Origin: Mariniphaga sp.
GTDB taxonomy: Bacteria; Bacteroidota; Bacteroidia; Bacteroidales; Prolixibacteraceae
Length of the DNA stretch: 9,777 bases
NCBI GenBank assembly: GCA_013203525.1
Contig: JABMQB010000072.1
Span: 1-9,777, forward strand
Reading direction: 5' to 3'
In this document: in pieces, positions 1-7,306 of the stretch
How positions within the stretch are numbered: position 1 is the first letter of the stretch
Layout of the letters: each line of letters begins with the position of its first letter
Made by a program: the position numbers and the translations under genes
The notes under the pieces: generated by a model
Told to the model about the DNA's origin: nothing
The model's input: the letters and a program-made list of their open reading frames with translations, nothing else
Databases searched by the model: none

Positions 1-503
1 CCGGTGTTAAAATCCATGATTTTAACTGCGGATTGAAGATGTATCGCAAAGCAGTAGTAAAATCTCTGGATATTTATGGTGGACGACACCGTTATATACC
101 GGCAATGGCCGGACAAAAGAAGTTCCGTGTCAGCGAAATCATTGTCAATCATCGACCTCGAATTCATGGTGTTACCAAGTATGGAGGCGCCAGGTTTTCC
201 CATGGTATTTTCGATTTAATAACGATTATGTTCCTATCACGGTTTACCCAACACCCACTGCATTTATTTGGCAGTATCGGGATGTTGGGTCTGGCAGTTG
301 GCTTCTTGGCGGGAATTTATGTTTTGTATCTGAAATATGTTGTGGGTCATGCTTTCCAACAGCATATGGCTTTGCTAATGTTTGGAGTCATGCTGATTGT
401 TATTGGAATCCAGTTCATATCACTTTGTCTGTTGGGCGAAATGATTGCCCTGTCTACCCAGGGGCGGGAAGATCGGGTTAAAATGGTTATTGACGGTGAA
501 TGA
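1..503 (+). CDS. GT2 polyprenyl-phosphate glycosyltransferase (DPM1/GtrB-like), 5' truncated by window edge
   Basis: The reading frame is open from base 3, so the gene begins outside the window; the TTG at 33 is internal. The visible 166 residues start with GVKIHDFNCG, which matches the DFNCG(F/L)K-Y-R segment of DPM1/GtrB/ArnC-type GT2 enzymes. RIHGVTKYGG follows near visible residues 53-62, equivalent to the family's R-x-x-G-x-(S/T)-K-Y motif. Two hydrophobic segments come next, about visible residues 86-111 and 122-148, then a short polar tail (STQGREDRVK). This is the usual C-terminal two-helix membrane anchor. Such enzymes transfer a sugar from a nucleotide sugar to polyprenyl phosphate at the cytoplasmic membrane face; the sugar cannot be read from sequence. 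The nucleotide-binding DxD part lies upstream and is not visible. A 63-base gap precedes the next gene. Family assignment is secure; the substrate is unknown. Confidence 0.88.
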   Translation, partial: GVKIHDFNCGLKMYRKAVVKSLDIYGGRHRYIPAMAGQKKFRVSEIIVNHRPRIHGVTKYGGARFSHGIFDLITIMFLSRFTQHPLHLFGSIGMLGLAVGFLAGIYVLYLKYVVGHAFQQHMALLMFGVMLIVIGIQFISLCLLGEMIALSTQGREDRVKMVIDGE

Positions 504-551
504 GCTGTATCGACATAGGCCATCTAGCTCAATATCATCATAATAGATGAT
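501..551. other. two short inverted repeats in the gap between the GT2 and first GT4 genes
   Basis: TGAGCT at 501-506 pairs with AGCTCA at 526-531 and includes the GT2 stop codon. ATCATC at 534-539 pairs with GATGAT at 546-551 around a 6-base loop. Five T residues follow at 560-564, but 8 bases separate them from the stem, which is AT-rich. The arrangement is only weakly terminator-like. It could be a partial attenuator or processing site, or chance in AT-rich DNA. Confidence 0.2.
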
Positions 552-566
552 CGATAATATTTTTAA

Positions 567-1685
567 ATGAATATTGTTATTGTTGGTACTTTTCCTCCCT
601 ACAGAGGGGGAATCGCAGATTTCAATGCCGCTCTGTCTGCTGAACTGAAACTTATTCATACAGTTCATGCAATTAATTTTACTACCCAGTATCCGTCGCT
701 GTTTTTCCCGGGTAAGAGTCAGTATAAACCTGATCATGATTCTGCGGATGAAGAAATAGATCGCCTGATAAGTTCGATCAATCCCTTCTCCTGGATAAAG
801 ACAGCTCGAAGAATAAATGTCTTGGAACCAGATCTGGTTATTTTCCGCTATTGGATGCCCTTTTTTGCGCCCGCACTTGGCATGGTCGCCCGTTTGATCA
901 AAGCCAGATCGAAAACAAAAATTCTGGTAATCTGCGATAATATTATACCCCATGAACAGCACTGGTTTGACCAGCCCATCACGCGTTATCTTTTTAATAA
1001 GGCAGATTATTTTATGGTTATGTCCCGGGCTGTTGAAAAAGATTTGCTTATGCTATATCCCAATGCCAGATATCGATATTCACCACATCCGCTGTATAAT
1101 ATTTTTGGTGATAAAATTGATCAAGAATTGGCAAGAAAACAATTGGGTTTCCGACACGAGAAACTGATTTTATTCTTTGGTATTATCAGGCACTATAAAG
1201 GATTGGATGTACTGCTCGAAGCAATCCCGAAACTGAGATCAATTCTTGAGGATTTTCGGGTGCTGGCAGTTGGCGAATGTTATGAGAATACTGAAAAATA
1301 TACTGATTTAATCAAACAATTGGAAATTGAAGACCTTGTTGATTTAAGAATGGATTTCATTCCAGACACCGATATACACTTGTATTTTTCGGCAGCGGAT
1401 GTGGTTGTATTGCCATATCGCACTGCCACTCAAAGTGGAATTGTTTCGATCGCCTATCATTTTGATTGTCCCGTAATTGTCAGTGATGTTGGAGGTTTAC
1501 CTGAAATAATCGATAACGGTAAAACAGGCTATGTTGTAACACAGGGACCCGAAGCGGTCCGCGAAGGTATTGTTACTTATTTCAAGGATCGGGAAGTGAC
1601 AGATTTCAACGCTAATATAGCAGCTTACAAGGAACGTCTCTCGTGGTCTGCTTATGCAAAATTAATTGAAGAATTGGTTGAATAA
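567..1685 (+). CDS. GT4-family glycosyltransferase
   Basis: A 372-residue, two-domain GT-B glycosyltransferase. The N-terminal domain begins MNIVIVGTFPPYRGGIADF (residues 1-19), with the Gly-Gly loop after the first strand that is typical of GT4 enzymes. CDNIIPHE at 123-130 is a characteristic N-domain segment. The C-terminal domain starts near residue 198 with LILFFGIIRHYKGLDVL; R208 and K211 sit where phosphate-contacting Arg and Lys lie in GT4 enzymes. SDVGGLPEIIDNGKTGYVV (306-324) is the classic nucleotide-sugar-side motif. The usual E-x7-E pair is altered: the region reads ATQSGIVSIAYHFDCPVI, a variant I recall from some cluster-borne GT4 enzymes. No signal peptide or membrane segment is seen, so a cytoplasmic or peripheral location is likely. 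ATG 567 has no Shine-Dalgarno; the leader is AT-rich. The stop directly abuts the next gene's start. Donor and acceptor are unknown. Confidence 0.9.
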   Translation: MNIVIVGTFPPYRGGIADFNAALSAELKLIHTVHAINFTTQYPSLFFPGKSQYKPDHDSADEEIDRLISSINPFSWIKTARRINVLEPDLVIFRYWMPFFAPALGMVARLIKARSKTKILVICDNIIPHEQHWFDQPITRYLFNKADYFMVMSRAVEKDLLMLYPNARYRYSPHPLYNIFGDKIDQELARKQLGFRHEKLILFFGIIRHYKGLDVLLEAIPKLRSILEDFRVLAVGECYENTEKYTDLIKQLEIEDLVDLRMDFIPDTDIHLYFSAADVVVLPYRTATQSGIVSIAYHFDCPVIVSDVGGLPEIIDNGKTGYVVTQGPEAVREGIVTYFKDREVTDFNANIAAYKERLSWSAYAKLIEELVE

Positions 1686-2444
1686 TTGGACCAACGACAC
1701 CAGCGAATGTTCGACGAACAAAAATGGTATTCTGAAAAAATCATTCGAGAATTTTTTGATTCAGAATCATATGAAGGTAAGCAAGTTCTGGAAATTGGCT
1801 GTGCCGAAGGTGGTGGGCTGAAAACATTTTCTGATTCAGGTGCGGATTGCTATGGTATTGAATATTCTGCAAGTCGCCAAAAAACTGCATCACAGAAAAA
1901 TACTTCTACTAATATAAAAATAATCCATGGTGATGTTTTAGATCCGGACACCTATAATCGGGAAATTCCTGGTCAATTTGATTATATAATTCTTAGGGAT
2001 GTAGTCGAGCATTTAGATGATAAGATTTTACTGCTGCAAATACTCTTCCGCTTACTTAAAACTAACGGTCGTATATTTTTATCTTTTCCCGCAAAATATT
2101 CTGCTTATGCAGGGCACCAGCAAGTAATAACCAAGAAAATTGGTAAACTACCGTATATCTATTTGTTACCGGACAGATTATACAAATACTACTTACAGAT
2201 GCTGGATCAGAAGCCCGCAGTAATTGAAAATCTATTGATAATAAAATCAACACGATTATCGGTTAACTATTGTCGCCGTATATTTAGTCAGGCCGGTTTT
2301 TATTTATTATCAGAAAATTATTATATCATTAGACCTGGATACGAGATGAGATTTGGATGGCGCAGAAGAAGAAATCGGTTGGCCATCATCCCGGTTTTAA
2401 GGGAATTCTTAACCCAAGGCACAATCTACGTTTTAACTAAATGA
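1686..2444 (+). CDS. class I SAM-dependent methyltransferase
   Basis: A 252-residue methyltransferase, or 245 residues if it starts at the in-frame ATG at 1707 instead of TTG 1686. The TTG lies immediately after the TAA of the upstream glycosyltransferase. Neither start has a clear ribosome binding site, so the N-terminus is unsettled. Motif I, VLEIGCAEGG (residues 34-43), is a good SAM-binding loop. The acidic residue ending strand 2 is E59 in YGIEYS. ILRDVVEHLDD (102-112) and LLKTNGRIFLSFP (123-135) fit the Methyltransf_11/23 pattern. The tail carries extra basic and aromatic residues (GWRRRRNR, 224-231), possibly an acceptor-binding extension. It overlaps the next start by ATGA. In this setting a role methylating a sugar or the glycan end is likely, by inference; the target is not readable. 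Confidence 0.87.
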   Translation: MDQRHQRMFDEQKWYSEKIIREFFDSESYEGKQVLEIGCAEGGGLKTFSDSGADCYGIEYSASRQKTASQKNTSTNIKIIHGDVLDPDTYNREIPGQFDYIILRDVVEHLDDKILLLQILFRLLKTNGRIFLSFPAKYSAYAGHQQVITKKIGKLPYIYLLPDRLYKYYLQMLDQKPAVIENLLIIKSTRLSVNYCRRIFSQAGFYLLSENYYIIRPGYEMRFGWRRRRNRLAIIPVLREFLTQGTIYVLTK

Positions 2445-3763
2445 TCCCCGTACTAATTATAACATATTATTGGCCGCCCGCAGGTGGTCCGGGAGTGCAA
2501 CGAATATTAAAATTTGTCAAATATTTACCCCAATTTGGCATACAGCCCCACGTTCTAACAATCGAGAATGGCGATTATCCTGCATACGATTATTCTCTAA
2601 CTGATGAAATTTCCGATGAAATTGATGTAGTCAAAATCAATGGTTGGGAACCATATAATTCATTTCGATTTTTTATGAGGCAGAAAAAAAAAGAAAGAAT
2701 TCCAGTTGGTTATTTAATACAGTCAAATAAATCATTCGTTAATAAAATTCTCAGTTGGATTAGACTGAATATTTTCATTCCCGATGGTCGTTTATTTTTA
2801 ATTAATCCTTTTTATCGATGTGGCAAACGATTAATTGAAAAAGAGAATATTAAAGCAATTATATCAACTGGTCCTCCTCACTCGTTACATATATCGGCCT
2901 TAAGACTACAAAATAAATTCCATTTGCCCTGGATAGCAGATTTTCGAGACCCCTGGACCAAGATCTTTTATTATATGAATCAAAAACGAAGTGCATTAAC
3001 AAAAAAGATCGATTCCTACTTGGAGCGAAAAATTATTTTATCCGCAAATCGAGTTATCACTGTCAGTCCATTTTTGGCCCGGCAATTACAACTTTCAAAT
3101 ATTCAGAATAGCGTAGTGACAATATTCAACGGGTTTGATGCTGAAGATTTTCCTGAGCAAATATCGAATACAGATAATCCTAAATTCCAGATTGCGTATA
3201 TTGGAAATTTTAAGTCCAACCAGAGTATTGAAAACTTATGGCTGTCGCTATCAGAATTGATTGCAGATGATAGACAATTCAGTAATGATCTGAACTTATT
3301 ATTTGTTGGAAATGTGCATACTAAAGTCAATGAAGCAATCCAATCCAGTGGATTATCTAAACATATTGACCAAAAAGATTATGTACCACATCATGAGGCA
3401 ATCTCGTATATGCAGCAAGCTTCTGTTTTATTATTTATTGTGCCGAACGTTGTTGGAAATAGTGGTATTATTACAGGTAAATTATTTGATTATCTGGCTG
3501 CCCAGCGCCCCATTTTGGCAATTGGTCCAGTCGATGGCGATGCATCGCAGATTTTACTTAAATCGGTTGCCGGAAAAATGATAAATCCCGATAACAAATT
3601 TGCATTAAAGAAAAAGATCGAATTATTGTATCAACTTTGGCGGGATGATTTACTACAGGAGAAAATACCTGAAAAACGAGCAATCAATCAATTTGAACGA
3701 CGTCAGCAAACTAAATCGTTATCGAATTTAATAAATGAATTATGCAATAATGAAACAAATTGA
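2441..3763 (+). CDS. GT4-family glycosyltransferase, long FCB-style type
   Basis: A 440-residue GT-B enzyme starting at an ATG that overlaps the previous TGA (ATGA at 2441-2444), a sign of translational coupling. The N-terminus reads PVLIITYYWPPAGGPGVQR, the proline/glycine-rich opening common in Bacteroidota-type cluster glycosyltransferases. STGPPHSLH (142-150) and WIADFRDPW (164-172) are further hallmarks of this subgroup. The C-terminal domain begins near residue 249 with FQIAYIGNFKSNQSIENL. VPHHEAISYMQQASVLLFIV (315-334) and GKLFDYLAAQRPILAIGP (346-363) form the nucleotide-sugar side; D350 sits where relatives usually have Glu (F-E-Y-L). No signal peptide or membrane span is seen. Its last 29 bases overlap the beta-propeller gene, so the two are probably co-translated. 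Substrate unknown. Confidence 0.9.
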   Translation: MIPVLIITYYWPPAGGPGVQRILKFVKYLPQFGIQPHVLTIENGDYPAYDYSLTDEISDEIDVVKINGWEPYNSFRFFMRQKKKERIPVGYLIQSNKSFVNKILSWIRLNIFIPDGRLFLINPFYRCGKRLIEKENIKAIISTGPPHSLHISALRLQNKFHLPWIADFRDPWTKIFYYMNQKRSALTKKIDSYLERKIILSANRVITVSPFLARQLQLSNIQNSVVTIFNGFDAEDFPEQISNTDNPKFQIAYIGNFKSNQSIENLWLSLSELIADDRQFSNDLNLLFVGNVHTKVNEAIQSSGLSKHIDQKDYVPHHEAISYMQQASVLLFIVPNVVGNSGIITGKLFDYLAAQRPILAIGPVDGDASQILLKSVAGKMINPDNKFALKKKIELLYQLWRDDLLQEKIPEKRAINQFERRQQTKSLSNLINELCNNETN

Positions 3764-4859
3764 TGAGATTAGCCTGACCGATTTTGATACTGATATTTCG
3801 GCATTTAAAAAAGTTGATTTGCTGGTTGCGGTAAAAAGTTTTGATCTTCAGTCAATCAGAAAACGATATTTAGATTCCAGACAGCGCAGTAAAACAGGGA
3901 GTGTCAGTCGTCGTGCTCCAAGCATCGGGGGATTGGTACTCTTATCCATTGAGCGTGGTATAATTATGCACCAGAGTATTATTGCAAAATTAAGGGAGCC
4001 ACGTGGTATTGATATAATAGATCGGCAGATTTCCATATCATCAGAAAATCGTATTTATGTTTTTAATAAGAATTCAAACTTACCTATGACAATAGATCAC
4101 CCCTGGCTATCCTATATTCATACAGTTCGGTTTAATAACAAAGGTGACCGGATACTTGTTTCAAGTTCTGGTCTCGATATTATTTTGGAATTTGAGCTAG
4201 AAAATGGGGAATGTATATGGGAGTGGCTAGCATGGGAAAATGGATTTGATACTGGTTTTGATCCCGTTAATAATGTGGAATTTCGATTGACTCGCTCTAA
4301 ACAGAAAGCTAAGATATTTATAGAAAACGGAATCGATTACAACTTAATAACTAATCCTCAAAATGATCATTTACCAACGGCGATGAGAACTGCGTTTATA
4401 AATACAGCTGAATATGATTCCAATGGAGATATATTAGCCACGCTATTTCATTCTGGTTCAGTAATTAGGATTAATAAAAATAATCTTTCTTGGATTAATA
4501 TTATTAAAGGTTTATCAAAACCTCATGGTTGTTCAACATATTCAAATACATATATTGTAACTGATACCGCTCACGGTCAGATAATTATTTTCGATTCAAA
4601 AAAGCAGATTCAACTTTCATTTCGTAAAGAACCAGGAAAACCTGATTCTATGGAGGATCTAGAATGGCTACAAACAAGCTGTGTGTCTGATAAAACTATT
4701 ATTACTGTTGATTCAAATCGTAGCCAACTTACATTTTTAGATATCAAAGAGCAAAAAAAAATGCATATTACCTACAATCCAGAGTGGGCAATTCAAGATA
4801 TTGTAATATTAGACCAAAACAGCATAAGTCTATTACCTGTCATCAGGCAACATTTCTGA
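3735..4859 (+). CDS. unrecognised beta-propeller-like protein in the glycan cluster
   Basis: A 374-residue protein I cannot place in a named family. ATG 3735 overlaps the upstream glycosyltransferase by 29 bases; in-frame ATG 3750 would shorten the overlap to 14. Neither has a Shine-Dalgarno. Residues 1-65 are charged and lack a signal peptide. From about residue 80, strand-turn-strand units recur roughly every 30-45 residues: 'VRFNNKGDRILVSSSG' (131-146) leading to 'CIWEW' (160-164), 'AEYDSNGDILATLFHSGSV' (225-243), 'PHGCSTYSNTYIVTDTAHGQ' (263-282), and a last unit around 'CVSDKTIITVDSN' (316-328). This is the look of NHL/WD/arylsulfotransferase-like propellers. The lack of an export signal argues against the periplasmic arylsulfotransferases. 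It is flanked and overlapped by glycosyltransferase and PIG-L genes, so a role in glycan modification or in scaffolding the enzymes is plausible but inferred. The coding call is firm; the function is unknown. Confidence 0.82.
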   Translation: MNYAIMKQIDEISLTDFDTDISAFKKVDLLVAVKSFDLQSIRKRYLDSRQRSKTGSVSRRAPSIGGLVLLSIERGIIMHQSIIAKLREPRGIDIIDRQISISSENRIYVFNKNSNLPMTIDHPWLSYIHTVRFNNKGDRILVSSSGLDIILEFELENGECIWEWLAWENGFDTGFDPVNNVEFRLTRSKQKAKIFIENGIDYNLITNPQNDHLPTAMRTAFINTAEYDSNGDILATLFHSGSVIRINKNNLSWINIIKGLSKPHGCSTYSNTYIVTDTAHGQIIIFDSKKQIQLSFRKEPGKPDSMEDLEWLQTSCVSDKTIITVDSNRSQLTFLDIKEQKKMHITYNPEWAIQDIVILDQNSISLLPVIRQHF

Positions 4860-4885
4860 TAATAAGCAATTCAAAACAAATTAAT

Positions 4886-4889
4886 GGAG
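4886..4889 (+). promoter_or_regulatory. Shine-Dalgarno GGAG for the PIG-L gene
   Basis: GGAG lies five bases upstream of ATG 4895, which opens directly into the family N-terminus MKFKTVLALSPHTDD. An upstream in-frame ATG at 4784 would add 37 residues with no family resemblance that overlap the propeller gene's end. The site therefore fixes the start at 4895. It is the only convincing Shine-Dalgarno among the genes here. Confidence 0.75.
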
Positions 4890-4894
4890 TTAAA

Positions 4895-5524
4895 ATGAAA
4901 TTTAAAACAGTGCTCGCGTTATCACCGCACACAGATGATATAGAGTTTGGTTGTGGCGGTTTGATTAGCAGATTGCTGGAAGATAATTCTACAGTTTATG
5001 TTGCTACTTTCTCCATTTGCGAAGAATCTGTCCCAGTTGGATTACCTAGAACAATTCTGAGGACAGAAATGTGCAAGTCGTTGGATATACTTGGGATTAA
5101 ACGAAAGAATATTTATGAGTTTTCCTTTCAAGTAAGACATTTTCCACAATATAGGCAAGATATTCTAGAAGATTTAGTTAAATTGGGAAAACTGATTAAG
5201 CCTGATCTCATTTTAACGCCCTCAAGTACAGATATTCATCAAGATCATCATACTATTTATATTGAAAGTTTACGGTCATTTCGGTACAATACAATATTTG
5301 GGTACGAATTACCCTGGAATAATATATCTTTCAATGCTTCAGGATTATTCGAAATATCTGAGGATAATTTGAATTCCAAAATTGCAGCTATTGATTGTTA
5401 TAAATCACAGCAATTTCGTCACTACGCCAGCGGAGAAAATATGAGAAATTTGGCTCTACTTAGAGGAGGGCAAAATAAGTCAAAATATGCCGAAGCCTTC
5501 GAAGTGATAAGAGTGTCACTTTAA
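4895..5524 (+). CDS. PIG-L/LmbE-family sugar de-N-acetylase
   Basis: A 209-residue zinc hydrolase of the PIG-L/LmbE family, which removes N-acetyl groups from GlcNAc-type sugars, nucleotide sugars or lipid-linked glycans. The first motif, SPHTDDIEFGCGG (residues 10-22), corresponds to the family's (A/P)HPDDE; H12 and D15 are the expected zinc ligands and D14 the expected general base. The second motif, STDIHQDHHT (111-120), supplies H115, D117 and H118, matching the HPDH of MshB, where the last His binds zinc. The C-terminus LRGGQNKSKYAEAFEVIR (189-206) is the usual family ending. All catalytic residues are present, so it should be active. There is no signal peptide, so it acts on a cytoplasmic intermediate. 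It sits 35 bases after the propeller gene and 30 bases before the next glycosyltransferase. The exact acetamido-sugar substrate cannot be told. Confidence 0.92.
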   Translation: MKFKTVLALSPHTDDIEFGCGGLISRLLEDNSTVYVATFSICEESVPVGLPRTILRTEMCKSLDILGIKRKNIYEFSFQVRHFPQYRQDILEDLVKLGKLIKPDLILTPSSTDIHQDHHTIYIESLRSFRYNTIFGYELPWNNISFNASGLFEISEDNLNSKIAAIDCYKSQQFRHYASGENMRNLALLRGGQNKSKYAEAFEVIRVSL

Positions 5525-5554
5525 ATCTAATGATCACTCGAAATTCTATTTAAT

Positions 5555-6667
5555 ATGAAAATAGCTATAATTAGTCCAGCATACCCTACAAAAGATAGCC
5601 ATAGTTATGCTTTTGTTCATGTAAGGGCACAATTATACCAGAAAGCTAACGCGAAAGTAAAAGTGTTTGTTTTATCTAAAGTAACTGGTAAATATACACT
5701 TGATAACATAGATATTGAGAAAAACAACAAGTCATCTCTTCGGCAGATTATTGTTGAATTCAAACCTGATGTAATCGCAATACATTATCCTACTTATAAA
5801 TCTATTTCATTAGTAAAAAGCTTACGATTCCCCAAAGTCGCATGGTTACATGGTCATGAAATATTATGGAACTTCAGGCTAGGTGCTGCAAAGAATGCAA
5901 TTGATTTTTTAAAAAAAAGATTAGTCGTGTTACCACGTGAACTATATCAAAAACTATGTGTACGACAATTTTTATTATCAATCAATACGGCTGTATTCGT
6001 ATCTGATTGGTTACGTAAGAATGCTGAAAAACAAACATTAGCCAAATATCGTAATTCCGTAATTATTGCTAATCCAATAGACTGTGATTTATTTAATTAC
6101 AGATTAAGAATACCCGATGGCATGGCTATTTCTCTCAGAAACTTAGATAATACTAAATATGGAATTGATATTGCAATCAAAGCTTTTTCTGGTCTAACAA
6201 ATGTACATTTGGTGATTGTTGGTAAGGGAAGATTAGTGTCGCGTTATCAAGCTTTAATTCGAAGATTAAAATCAAATTCACAAATTATTACTGATACTAT
6301 TGATCACGATAAACTCCCGAAATATTATGATAAATTCTGTATTTTTATTGCTCCAAGTCGAAAAGAGACACAAGGTTTAGCAATGTGTGAAGCTATGGCT
6401 ACCGGTATGCCAGTAATTGCAGCTGATGTTGGAGGAATTCCTGAATTTGTACGCGATGGAGTTGATGGATATTTATTCAAAAAGAATAATTTTAAATCTT
6501 TAGCTCAAGCCGTTAATAAACTGGTTCTTAACAAAAAACAATTCATGGAGATGTCTCAAAACGCTCGCAATCACATTTTACAAAAATGTTCCCATAAACT
6601 AATTGTTAACATGGAACTGGAAATTTTAAAAGGTGCTATTATTAATTTAAACAGAAAATCTAACTAA
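5555..6667 (+). CDS. GT4-family glycosyltransferase with intact E-x7-E
   Basis: A 370-residue GT-B glycosyltransferase. The N-terminus is MKIAIISPAYPTKDSHSYAF; WLHGHE (97-102) is the common N-domain segment. The C-domain carries VHLVIVGKGR (217-226), then ETQGLAMCEAMATGMPVIA (271-289), which contains the full E271-x7-E279 pair of retaining GT4 enzymes. ADVGGIPEFVRDGVDGYLF (290-308) follows. The linker LRNLDNTKYGIDIAIKAF (194-211) replaces the usual R-x(n)-KG loop, with K201 and Y202 where Lys-Gly is common. No signal peptide or membrane span. ATG 5555 is chosen because the first strand begins there; there is no Shine-Dalgarno, only an AT-rich leader. Codons are notably AT-rich (a sampled row near 5761 is about 27% G+C), lower than in the first glycosyltransferase gene, suggesting a different origin. 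Substrate unknown. Confidence 0.91.
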   Translation: MKIAIISPAYPTKDSHSYAFVHVRAQLYQKANAKVKVFVLSKVTGKYTLDNIDIEKNNKSSLRQIIVEFKPDVIAIHYPTYKSISLVKSLRFPKVAWLHGHEILWNFRLGAAKNAIDFLKKRLVVLPRELYQKLCVRQFLLSINTAVFVSDWLRKNAEKQTLAKYRNSVIIANPIDCDLFNYRLRIPDGMAISLRNLDNTKYGIDIAIKAFSGLTNVHLVIVGKGRLVSRYQALIRRLKSNSQIITDTIDHDKLPKYYDKFCIFIAPSRKETQGLAMCEAMATGMPVIAADVGGIPEFVRDGVDGYLFKKNNFKSLAQAVNKLVLNKKQFMEMSQNARNHILQKCSHKLIVNMELEILKGAIINLNRKSN

Positions 6668-6723
6668 ATAAGAAAAATGCTCGTATTTAGTAAATCGGAC
6701 AAGTAATCGGCGCTAACCAAAAA

Positions 6724-6739
6724 AATCTAACAGTAGATT
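6724..6739 (+). promoter_or_regulatory. small hairpin just upstream of the methyltransferase start
   Basis: AATCTA (6724-6729) and TAGATT (6734-6739) are exact inverted repeats around an ACAG loop, ending three bases before ATG 6743. In RNA this would lie inside the ribosome-binding region and could damp initiation. It lies in a 75-base gap that otherwise shows no recognised signal. The stem has few G-C pairs, so it may be chance. Confidence 0.2.
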
Positions 6740-6742
6740 AAA

Positions 6743-7306
6743 ATGAATAATCAAAAAGTATTAAGTCCGTACGCCAATCACTTTGAAAAATCTAATGGGG
6801 AGCTTCAATCTCAAAAGGATCTGAAGTCAATTGTAAGTTTTATTGGGGAGAAGAATGATTTTGGGGCAGTACTAGATATTGGTGAATTAAATCCATTGTC
6901 AGATAAAATATCAATGAAATATAATATTGCAATTGAACAAACCAGTATAGATCTGGACGTTGGTAAATTGGATGGAAATTATGATACAGTCTTTTGTTTT
7001 GAAGTCATAGAACATTTGTTTAATCCATTAAACTTATTATTGGAAATCAATAAAGTATTATCAAATCAAGGAACATTGTATTTGAGTACGCCAAAAAGAC
7101 GACCACACTTTATGTGGTATAAATTTCATTTTCATGAATTTAGCAATATTGAATTAAAAAATCTTATTAAGAGAGCTGGCTATAAAATTATTAGGCAAGA
7201 ATACAGCATGTCGGGACGTCCATTAATGAAGTATTTTACAGGTGTGCGCCAAATTTTAAGGTTATTCCTTGAAAGGAAATGCCTACTCGAATTAAAAAAA
7301 TATTAA
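6743..7306 (+). CDS. small SAM-methyltransferase-like protein with altered motif I
   Basis: A 187-residue protein with the class I methyltransferase core. After VLDIGELNPL (43-52) come DTVFCFEVIEHLFNPLNLLL (81-100), GTLYLSTPKRRPHF (110-123) and HFHEFSNIELKNLIKRAGY (129-147). The E-V-I-E-H-L, S-T-P and H-E-F-S segments are strongly those of Methyltransf_11/23 enzymes. The SAM loop is unusual: after D-I-G there is ELNPLSD instead of the glycine-rich GxGxG. The region to strand 2 is also short, about 20 residues, so less of the cofactor pocket is present than usual. It may be a subfamily with a different binding loop or a non-catalytic relative. ATG 6743 starts 75 bases after the preceding gene. 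It is among the most AT-rich genes here, about 22% G+C in one sampled row. It ends the rightward gene run. A sugar O- or N-methyltransferase role is inferred from context. Confidence 0.8.
   Translation: MNNQKVLSPYANHFEKSNGELQSQKDLKSIVSFIGEKNDFGAVLDIGELNPLSDKISMKYNIAIEQTSIDLDVGKLDGNYDTVFCFEVIEHLFNPLNLLLEINKVLSNQGTLYLSTPKRRPHFMWYKFHFHEFSNIELKNLIKRAGYKIIRQEYSMSGRPLMKYFTGVRQILRLFLERKCLLELKKY

Noticed and set aside
420..962. 180-codon minus-strand open frame
   Set aside because: It lies antisense to the GT2 end and the first GT4 gene, both of which show clear family motifs. Its translation is rich in Cys, Asn and Ile runs and has no recognisable domain.
3103..3581. Short open frames on both strands inside the second GT4 gene (also 952-1167, 2062-2253 and 3848-4036)
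   Set aside because: All are nested in genes with convincing protein motifs, have no motifs of their own and are expected out-of-frame shadows.
4784..4894. Upstream extension of the PIG-L reading frame to ATG 4784
   Set aside because: The added 37 residues show no family similarity and overlap the propeller gene's end, whereas ATG 4895 has a GGAG at good spacing and opens straight into the family N-terminus.
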